From positions 186,001 to 250,000 of the forward strand of contig NZ_FULE01000014.1 in the NCBI RefSeq assembly GCF_900163965.1: a stretch of DNA of 64,000 nucleotides. Reading direction: 5' to 3'. The translations under genes and the position numbers were made by a program. Below, piece after piece: positions 58,575 to 64,000 of the stretch. The stretch comes from Vibrio ruber DSM 16370. Lineage in GTDB: Bacteria; Pseudomonadota; Gammaproteobacteria; Enterobacterales; Vibrionaceae. Every line of letters begins with the position of its first letter. Position 1 is the stretch's first letter. The notes under the pieces were generated by a model, which was not told the origin of the DNA, did not search any database, and saw only the letters and a list, made by a program, of their open reading frames with translations.

Positions 58575-58601
58575 TAAAGTAAGGAATAGGTCTGTCGATA
58601 T
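58575..58601 (+). promoter_or_regulatory. sigma-28 (FliA) promoter of flgMN
   Basis: TAAA, 15 bases and GTCGATAT match the sigma-28 consensus at 10 of 12 positions. It gives FliA a feedback role over its own anti-sigma factor. Confidence 0.8.
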
Positions 58602-58641
58602 TGACGGTACAGATGTTTAACTTTGATAGAAAGGCTCAATT

Positions 58642-58962
58642 ATGGCAAGCATTGATAATGTGCGTTCTGGCCAGTCTCTGACGAATACGAGTCGGAACTC
58701 GACCCGTACAGAGCACAATACATCAAACTCAGAGAAAATAAATCACCCTGCATCATCAGATAAAAAAGATGCTGTATCTCTGAGTTCACAAAGTAAAGCG
58801 ATGGGTGAGATTCATAGCAAACTGGCATCAAGCCCTGCTTTTGATAGCGCAAAAGTTGAAGCGATTAAAGAAGCGATTGCGAATGGTTCTTATCGTGTTG
58901 ACGCAGAAAAACTGGCGGACAACATGATCAAATTCGAAAAAGAGCTGGATGGTCTGCAATAA
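58642..58962 (+). CDS. flgM: anti-sigma-28 factor FlgM
   Basis: 106 residues, a polar N terminus likely disordered (NTSRNSTRTEHNTSNSEK) and a C-terminal sigma-binding region with VEAIKEAIANGSYRVDAEKL and ending ADNMIKFEKEL. FlgM blocks FliA until it is exported through the finished hook. An AAAGG site precedes the ATG. flgN follows. Confidence 0.93.
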   Translation: MASIDNVRSGQSLTNTSRNSTRTEHNTSNSEKINHPASSDKKDAVSLSSQSKAMGEIHSKLASSPAFDSAKVEAIKEAIANGSYRVDAEKLADNMIKFEKELDGLQ

Positions 58963-59024
58963 TTTATCGATGATTATCGGTAGACATACCAGACATCTGA
59001 GCCCAGAAATCAGGTAATTAAGTC

Positions 59025-59450
59025 ATGGCAGCATTACAAGACCTACTTGAGTTTCAATTGAAGAATGCTCAGTCTCTCTCCGAACTTTTAGAGCAGGAGA
59101 AAGTGGTTATTACCCAACGAAACGCATCACAAATTGAAGCCATTGCCAAACAAAAAATTACTTTGATTAACCAGCTTAACGAGACAGACCGACGGATTGA
59201 ATCACATTCTCATGTATCGAGCCTGCAAGAGGATGAGACATTGAAAAGTCTAGTCGAACAAATTAAGTCTGTGGTTTGGGAGTGTCAACAGGCAAACAGC
59301 ATCAATGGTGAAGCGCTCAACCGAGCTCAGATGAGTTTTCACAAACTGAATAATCTGATGCAACAGAGCCAGGGGAAAATGGGTATGACATACACTGCTG
59401 AAGGGCAAACGCGTTCTATTTCTACTTTAGGCACGAATATTAAGGCTTAA
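59025..59450 (+). CDS. flgN: flagellar export chaperone FlgN
   Basis: 141 residues, mostly helical with long polar heptads (LLEFQLKNAQSLSELLEQEK, QRNASQIEAIAKQKITLINQ). FlgN binds FlgK and FlgL before export. The C-terminal QQSQGKMGMTYTAEGQTRS is typical of the Vibrio protein. It ends the flgAMN run before a strong terminator. Confidence 0.9.
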   Translation: MAALQDLLEFQLKNAQSLSELLEQEKVVITQRNASQIEAIAKQKITLINQLNETDRRIESHSHVSSLQEDETLKSLVEQIKSVVWECQQANSINGEALNRAQMSFHKLNNLMQQSQGKMGMTYTAEGQTRSISTLGTNIKA

Positions 59451-59495
59451 TTCCCACTGACATCGCTTCTCCCGACACTCCCGAAACAATCAATA

Positions 59496-59526
59496 TAAAA
59501 AAGCGGCAATGATTGCCGCTTTTTTA
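59496..59526. terminator. bidirectional rho-independent terminator
   Basis: Arms AAAAAGCGGCAAT and ATTGCCGCTTTTTT lie between the convergent flgN and flgP genes. Confidence 0.9.
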
Positions 59527-59590
59527 TATTCTGGAGAGAAAAGGCTTGCCGCTAATGTGGCAATAAAATTGCCACGCATAACAGATAGAA

Positions 59591-60022
59591 CTAAAACAAG
59601 GTTTGCTGCCGCTTTTCAGGAACCTGCTGCACTTCACCATAATCTCTTAGTTTTTCCATCTTATCCACGTTCAAACGTAGTTCTGTCACATAGCTGTCGC
59701 CGACTTTATAGCTTCTTACGACTTCCGCTCCCCGAATGACACCGTCAACAGCACCGGTTGTCGCTTCCGTGCCAAGTCGTTGATCCATGAGTTCTGCTCG
59801 TCCGCTAACCCGCATCCCATAAATCTGCTCAGCCAGTTCACGGTAAGCATCGATTTTAGATGCTCGCATGGCACGAACTTGCTTCTCTTCTACATTGCGA
59901 CCTTTTTGTTCACTAATCGATGCATAGCCGACCGCTGTCAGCCATTCCTGCTTATTCATGGTCTGCAACGGTTGGCATCCGACCAACAATAAAAACATCG
60001 CGCTCATTAACCAAACTTTCAT
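59591..60022 (-). CDS. flgP: outer-membrane flagellar lipoprotein FlgP
   Basis: I start at ATG 60022 after AGGAG, giving 143 residues; the lipobox is LLLVGC with Cys16. The body (SKIDAYRELAEQIYGMRVSG, AELMDQRLGTEATTGAVDG) matches the LPP20-like FlgP family. In Vibrio, FlgP supports motility and the outer membrane around the polar flagellum. It follows flgO. Confidence 0.9.
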   Translation of the reverse strand: MKVWLMSAMFLLLVGCQPLQTMNKQEWLTAVGYASISEQKGRNVEEKQVRAMRASKIDAYRELAEQIYGMRVSGRAELMDQRLGTEATTGAVDGVIRGAEVVRSYKVGDSYVTELRLNVDKMEKLRDYGEVQQVPEKRQQTLF

Positions 60023-60030
60023 CACAACTC

Positions 60031-60666
60031 CTAAGGACGCAGAATAACAGTGTAAGGTTGCGTCATCGTCGGATCAGAACGAATCAATACCCCATCTTCA
60101 GTCCGGACTGCATTCAAGGTATCCAGATCACGGCCAATCCGATCCGCAGGCAAGAATCCCTGAGCGGTTGCCACAACAACACGAGACTGCATTCCGACCA
60201 CTCGTGCATTGACCAATACCCCGCCTTCCTGACGCAACATGGTTCCGGTCAACACGTATTGAATTTCCTGCTGTTGAGCCAGATCTTTCCAATCGCGACT
60301 AAATGCAAAATCCCCTTGATGGGTCACCTGAATGGAACCGGTCGTTTTAAAGTCAACAACCTGAAATCCACGTTGTTGTAACTGGTGAATGAATCCTTCA
60401 GTCACTGAATTCCCTAACCAGTTGGTGGTATCCATATTTTGCAAGTCAACAAATGAAGTCACTGCAATCGGTGTTCTTGCCGTAACACTGGTATTCGATT
60501 TCATTAAATCTTCAGTCATACTCTCAACAAAAAAATCTAAAGTGTGACGAGGACTTTCTAATAACATAAACTGGGAGCCTTTATAGGGCTCTTTACCATT
60601 ATATATCGGGGCATAGGCACACGCTGTTAAAAATAACACGGGCACTAACGATAGCCATTTTTTCAT
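60031..60666 (-). CDS. flgO: flagellar lipoprotein FlgO
   Basis: I start at ATG 60666 after GGAG, giving 211 residues; the lipobox is FLTAC with Cys16. DLMKSNTSVTARTPIAVTSF with VDLQNMDTTNWLGNS and ILTGTMLRQEGG-type segments match FlgO. With FlgP it forms the outer-membrane part around the sodium-driven polar motor. It is divergent from flgT. Confidence 0.88.
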   Translation of the reverse strand: MKKWLSLVPVLFLTACAYAPIYNGKEPYKGSQFMLLESPRHTLDFFVESMTEDLMKSNTSVTARTPIAVTSFVDLQNMDTTNWLGNSVTEGFIHQLQQRGFQVVDFKTTGSIQVTHQGDFAFSRDWKDLAQQQEIQYVLTGTMLRQEGGVLVNARVVGMQSRVVVATAQGFLPADRIGRDLDTLNAVRTEDGVLIRSDPTMTQPYTVILRP

Positions 60667-60720
60667 TTTCCGCTCTCCAGATAGCTCGGTCATTCAAGTG
60701 TCCAGTTTTTGACGCAAAAG

Positions 60721-60735
60721 TGGAACACTCTTTGC
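60721..60735 (+). promoter_or_regulatory. sigma-54 promoter of flgT
   Basis: TGGAAC, ACTCT and TTGC match the -24/-12 consensus with one change, about 100 bases before the flgT start. Confidence 0.7.
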
Positions 60736-60837
60736 TTTTCTCTTGTTATTCATCATCAAGAAAAGCTTTGCCGATAACTGCGCTTATCACCGTTATCAGA
60801 ATAACAAGCAAATTTTATACCTGATTGGTAGGTAAAT

Positions 60838-61977
60838 ATGAAAAATGTAGGAACCATCCTCTTATCACTTTTTTTGTTCATATTCGGAACCGTGCCGGCA
60901 ACAGCCTCGTGGTATGAAGTTACCGGCAGTGCTGCAGTCGTTTCATCAGAATCTCAGGCTAAACTATACGCCCTTGAAGATGCAGTATATAAAGCGATTA
61001 GTTTTTCAGGTGCGGATATTGGTAGCATCAGTAACCTCTACCCCTTACTGGATGCTCAGCGTACTGAATTTCAGTTTACCAACCATGAAGTTCGTTACAT
61101 TCTGGTTGAAGAACAAACCGTCAAAAACAATGTTGCCTATGTCAAAGTTCGGATCGATATTTATCCATCCACATCAGGTTGTCAGGTAGAACAATACAAG
61201 AAAACCGTCTTAGTCAGTAACATCACACTAACGTCACCACAACAGGCAGTGATGGGGCAAATCTACCAGATTGGCGATGACTTTGCCCAAGTATTGAATA
61301 AACAGCTGGATAAGGAATCTCATAGTTTTATCTCAGTAGGAACAACCGATTATGAGATTGATAAAAATTATCCGACCCGACTCAAAATGATAGCTGAAGA
61401 TAATAATGCTCAGTACATTATCGCAGGCAATATCACAGACCTCACAGCAACAATTGCTGCTGATTCATCAGGCGATGAAGTGGTTAATCGTCAATTTGCC
61501 ATGGATCTGAGTGTCTTTGACGGTGAAACCGGCAACACAATCATGAATCGTAACTATCGTGAAATTGCCCGCTGGCCGTTTCCGAGAACCAGTCAGGTCG
61601 ATACGCAAAGTGCTCGCTTCTGGGCTTCAACCTATGGTGAGATGCTACTCCGTCTCAGCCGCCATGTGATGTTGGATCTTGAATCAGAACTGTCGTGTAA
61701 AATCACCTTACCGGAAGTTATTTCCAAGTCAGACCAGATTGTAATGATGAATTTGGGCAGAATCCACGGTGTTCAGAAAGGGGATAAGCTGCAATTATGG
61801 CATACAGGTTCATTTATCGACCAAAGAGGATTATCCCGGAATAAAGTCACCCGGAGTGACATCACGCTGACAGTTGATCGTGTTTATGAAACAGAAGCTG
61901 AACTGTCGGTTGATCAAGCTGAGCTGGCAGATAGCATTCAAATTGGCGATGTAATGCACAAACAGATCATGAAATAA
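60838..61977 (+). CDS. flgT: flagellar H-ring protein FlgT
   Basis: 379 residues with a signal peptide (about 1-23, ending GTVPATA). The body SWYEVTGSAAVVSSESQAKL with LYALEDAVYKAISFSGADI matches Vibrio FlgT. FlgT forms the H-ring around the LP ring and is needed for assembly of the stator complex. It stands alone, divergent from flgOP. Confidence 0.93.
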   Translation: MKNVGTILLSLFLFIFGTVPATASWYEVTGSAAVVSSESQAKLYALEDAVYKAISFSGADIGSISNLYPLLDAQRTEFQFTNHEVRYILVEEQTVKNNVAYVKVRIDIYPSTSGCQVEQYKKTVLVSNITLTSPQQAVMGQIYQIGDDFAQVLNKQLDKESHSFISVGTTDYEIDKNYPTRLKMIAEDNNAQYIIAGNITDLTATIAADSSGDEVVNRQFAMDLSVFDGETGNTIMNRNYREIARWPFPRTSQVDTQSARFWASTYGEMLLRLSRHVMLDLESELSCKITLPEVISKSDQIVMMNLGRIHGVQKGDKLQLWHTGSFIDQRGLSRNKVTRSDITLTVDRVYETEAELSVDQAELADSIQIGDVMHKQIMK

Positions 61978-62057
61978 AATCAGGGCTTAACTTATCTCAA
62001 TTAAATCAGTATCATATATATCGCTGTACAGTTTTCAATTGTACAGCTGATACCGAT

Positions 62058-62133
62058 GTCCCCTTAGTTCAGTTGGATAGAACAAGGACCTCCTAAGTCT
62101 TAGACGTGAGTTCAAATCTCGCAGGGGACGCCA
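62058..62133 (+). tRNA. tRNA-Arg (CCT)
   Basis: 76 bases with encoded CCA. Acceptor stem GTCCCCT/AGGGGAC, anticodon loop CTCCTAA on an AGGAC/GTCTT stem (one wobble pair). It reads AGG. No integrase lies beside it in the window. Confidence 0.95.
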
Positions 62134-62140
62134 CTCCGGC

Positions 62141-62740
62141 CTATACCATATTCTTCTTCATTATCGCCTGAACGACATGGCTCTTACCGCGATGCATGAC
62201 ACCTTCGTAGATCTCTCTTTCTTTCTCTTCAATATACCAAGGGGACAACGTCGGAAGTTCGTGAATCAAAACCTGTCGTGATAACATCATCTCAGCCTCT
62301 GAAGGACCACCAGTTTTATATTTCAGCTGTTCCGGCGTATACCCCTCAACCAGATAAACCCCGCTCGTTTTAAGACTTTTCGGCAATGACTGGTGTAATT
62401 TTTGCCGCACCACAGGCGGAAGATGGCAAAAGACAGCCACAACCGCTTGCCACTGTGCAAGCCCTAAATCGAAATCATTCAGATCAGCCTGAATAAAATT
62501 CACAGATACATGATTCTCGGCTGCAAACAAACGGGCTTTTTCGATCGCAACTGCAGATAAATCTACAGCCGTCACGTCATAGCCACATTTCGCCAAATAA
62601 ACAGAGTTCCGCCCTTCACCATCAGCCAGACACAAAACCGCTCCTAACGGTAAATATTGATGCTGCACGCTTTCACGCAGAAAATCATTTGGTTCTTTAC
62701 CGTAGATATATGTATCGACCTGATATCGGTCATCCCACAT
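62141..62740 (-). CDS. class I SAM-dependent methyltransferase (TehB-like)
   Basis: 199 residues. The SAM-binding motif is VLCLADGEGRNSVYLAKCGY (about 35-54), followed by TAVDLSAVAIEKAR and the motif II acid in VNFIQADLNDFD. The C-terminal VYLVEGYTPEQLKYKTGGP is typical of a small-molecule methyltransferase group near TehB and thiopurine methyltransferase. The substrate is unknown. It is a single gene between tRNA-Arg and ompW. Confidence 0.85.
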   Translation of the reverse strand: MWDDRYQVDTYIYGKEPNDFLRESVQHQYLPLGAVLCLADGEGRNSVYLAKCGYDVTAVDLSAVAIEKARLFAAENHVSVNFIQADLNDFDLGLAQWQAVVAVFCHLPPVVRQKLHQSLPKSLKTSGVYLVEGYTPEQLKYKTGGPSEAEMMLSRQVLIHELPTLSPWYIEEKEREIYEGVMHRGKSHVVQAIMKKNMV

Positions 62741-62875
62741 AATATTGCCCCATTTAAATTAGAATAAACTAATATAAAGAGAACGGGAAGTCATTTCAAG
62801 AACAAGCTAATACCTCCCCCACTCAACCTCTCAACAAAACCGTCATCACGAGTGAAATCTTGAATCGTACAAACG

Positions 62876-62904
62876 AAAAAGGCAGCCTATATAATAAGCT
62901 GCCT
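62876..62904 (-). terminator. rho-independent terminator after ompW
   Basis: Arms GGCAGC and GCTGCC are followed on the minus strand by TTTTT; it lies 30 bases after the ompW stop. Confidence 0.85.
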
Positions 62905-62933
62905 CAATATTACGTATATTAAAGTGGGAATAT

Positions 62934-63575
62934 CTAAAACTTATAGCCTCCGGAAATCATCACGATAACCGGATCAATATGGACTTCAGTAGATTTTTCA
63001 GCGCCTTTGAATTTGTAGGTTGCCGTAGAGTCAATGTCAGCATACCAAACTGAAGCATTGACAAACCAATCGTCATTGATCATGTAGTCAACACCGGCAT
63101 TCACCGCCAATCCCCAAGAATCATCCAAACTCAGATCACTCAAACCAGCAGCCGCGCCAGCACCACTAATTTTTTCGTCAAAGAAGGTGGTGTAATTGAT
63201 ACCGGCCCCGACATAAGGACGGATCTTTGAATCAGACTGACCAAAGTAGTATTCAAGCATGAATGTTGGTGGCAGGTGTTTCGTCTCACCGATATCACCA
63301 TTAACAAGTGGTGTGGAGATATCATGAGAGAACGGTGTCGCAGCCAGCACTTCAAAACTGATATTATCCGTAATCATGTAGCCTAGCGTTAAACCCAGCT
63401 GCGTATTCGAATTCACTTCCAACTCTGCCTGACTGTCTAAAATTTTATCACTGCTATCATTTGGGATTACCGATGCAATCCCTGCACGCACAATAAAATC
63501 ACCTTCTTGGTGGGCAAAAGCGCCAGCAGAAACAAAGGCAGTCATGATGGCTAATCCGCAAAGTGTTTTTTTCAT
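62934..63575 (-). CDS. ompW: outer-membrane protein OmpW
   Basis: I start at ATG 63575 after AGGAAA, giving 213 residues; longer in-frame starts would put unlikely residues before the signal peptide (about 1-21, ending SAGAFA). GDFIVRAGIASVIPNDSSD, LGLTLGYMITDNISFEVLA and the C-terminal VHIDPVIVMISGGYKF, with the final aromatic, are OmpW features of an eight-strand barrel. OmpW carries small hydrophobic molecules and is regulated by FNR in enteric bacteria, in line with the palindromes upstream. Confidence 0.94.
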   Translation of the reverse strand: MKKTLCGLAIMTAFVSAGAFAHQEGDFIVRAGIASVIPNDSSDKILDSQAELEVNSNTQLGLTLGYMITDNISFEVLAATPFSHDISTPLVNGDIGETKHLPPTFMLEYYFGQSDSKIRPYVGAGINYTTFFDEKISGAGAAAGLSDLSLDDSWGLAVNAGVDYMINDDWFVNASVWYADIDSTATYKFKGAEKSTEVHIDPVIVMISGGYKF

Positions 63576-63646
63576 TATATTTTTCCTTGTCATTGGGCTA
63601 AAAGACTCTACTGGCGCGCACAGTAGCACATAATAACCACACTATT

Positions 63647-63660
63647 TTGATGGAAATCAA
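63647..63660. promoter_or_regulatory. FNR-type box proximal to ompW
   Basis: TTGATGGAAATCAA is a perfect TTGAT-N4-ATCAA palindrome, about 72 bases upstream of the ompW start. FNR binds it under low oxygen in related bacteria. Confidence 0.75.
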
Positions 63661-63782
63661 TTTGTAAAATTTATATACAAAAACCACATCATTATGATAA
63701 AAAAATCACATTTTTTGTGAAACATAGTGTTACAAACTTTATAAAATCCATTCCTTCTCTACATAAAAAAAACCTTTATAAA
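63661..63782. other. AT-rich spacer between the two FNR-type boxes
   Basis: No gene. It contains a TCACA-N5-TGTGA everted repeat at about 63707-63721 that is the reverse of a CRP site and so probably not one. Confidence 0.4.
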
Positions 63783-63796
63783 TTGATTTAAATCAA
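63783..63796. promoter_or_regulatory. FNR-type box between ompW and hsp20
   Basis: TTGATTTAAATCAA is a second perfect TTGAT-N4-ATCAA site, inside a 20-base palindrome. It lies 82 bases before the hsp20 start and about 208 before ompW. Confidence 0.75.
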
Positions 63797-63877
63797 TTTA
63801 TATACATATTTTTATTTAGTTATCGGAATGGGTTCTACACTTACAGAGAGTTCGAGGATAGCAATAGGAGGATTGTG

Positions 63878-64000
63878 ATGAGCTTAATTCCACGTGACTC
63901 ATGGTCTGATTTCTATCATTTGTTTGATCATGCTTTTCCGTCGATTCGGCCAAGTTTCAATATGGAATCTTTTTCTCCGCGGGTTGATGTACTGGATAAA
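63878..64000 (+). CDS. Hsp20-family small heat shock protein, 3' end outside window
   Basis: Only 41 codons are present. ATG 63878 follows a full AGGAGG at 63866-63871. The translation, MSLIPRDSWSDFYHLFDHAF and SFNMESFSPRVDVLDK, has the F/P-rich N terminus and the start of the alpha-crystallin domain (PRVDVLD) of Hsp20 proteins. These chaperones hold unfolding proteins for later refolding. I see no sigma-32 site. Confidence 0.7.
   Translation, partial: MSLIPRDSWSDFYHLFDHAFPSIRPSFNMESFSPRVDVLDK

Noticed and set aside
62058..62133. Genomic island attachment site at tRNA-Arg
   Set aside because: No integrase or direct repeat of the tRNA end was seen nearby.
63707..63721. TCACA-N5-TGTGA as a CRP site
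   Set aside because: CRP sites are TGTGA-N6-TCACA; the half-sites here are in the reverse order.

Overview
The window looks like a chromosomal segment of a Vibrio species. The evidence is a sheathed polar flagellum locus with FlgO, FlgP and FlgT, paired FlaA- and FlaC-type flagellins, class III/IV (sigma-54/sigma-28) flagellar promoters, and the gene orders hemA-prfA-prmC-sirB2-sirB1-kdsA and lolB-ispE-prs-pth-ychF. I cannot fix the species from sequence alone.

Layout. Bases 1-13106 form an accessory block on the minus strand, in transcription order: a small protein with a CheD-like Cys/His pattern, a glycine-rich collagen-like protein, a tandem class-3-lipase-like protein that has lost the serine nucleophile in both halves, and a giant DUF6603-type protein of more than 3,160 residues that runs off the left edge. 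None has a recognisable signal peptide. I consider this the strongest candidate for an undescribed system. Bases 13107-13629 hold no convincing gene. Bases 13630-18068 hold a divergent amidohydrolase, a HutC-type GntR regulator and a complete TRAP transporter, which look like a small uptake and catabolic module. Bases 18189-27503 hold an amino-acid-type chemoreceptor, a PerM-type permease, a BepA-like protease, ArsC-like and WrbA-like proteins, a DUF2066 protein, a uracil permease under a PurR-like box, and YbaK. Bases 27614-39618 are core metabolism: a NutA-type 5'-nucleotidase, kdsA, heme and translation-termination genes, lolB, ispE, prs, pth and ychF.

Bases 39828-41550 are a thirteen-gene tRNA operon (Met, Leu-TAG, Leu-CAG, Gln only) built by segmental duplication behind a strong promoter with a GC-rich discriminator. 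Bases 41690-61977 are the flagellar region: flaC, flaA, flgL to flgB, cheR, cheV, then divergent flgA, flgM, flgN, then flgO/flgP and flgT. Good sigma-54 sites precede flgB, flgF, flgK and flgT, a weaker one precedes flaA, and sigma-28 sites precede flgM and flaC, so the regulatory hierarchy can be read from the DNA. The right end holds tRNA-Arg(CCT), a methyltransferase, ompW and the start of an Hsp20 gene. Two perfect FNR-type palindromes lie between ompW and hsp20.

The accessory block is visibly richer in G+C than the AT-rich gap next to it, which fits acquisition of the block by transfer, although I did not compute composition.
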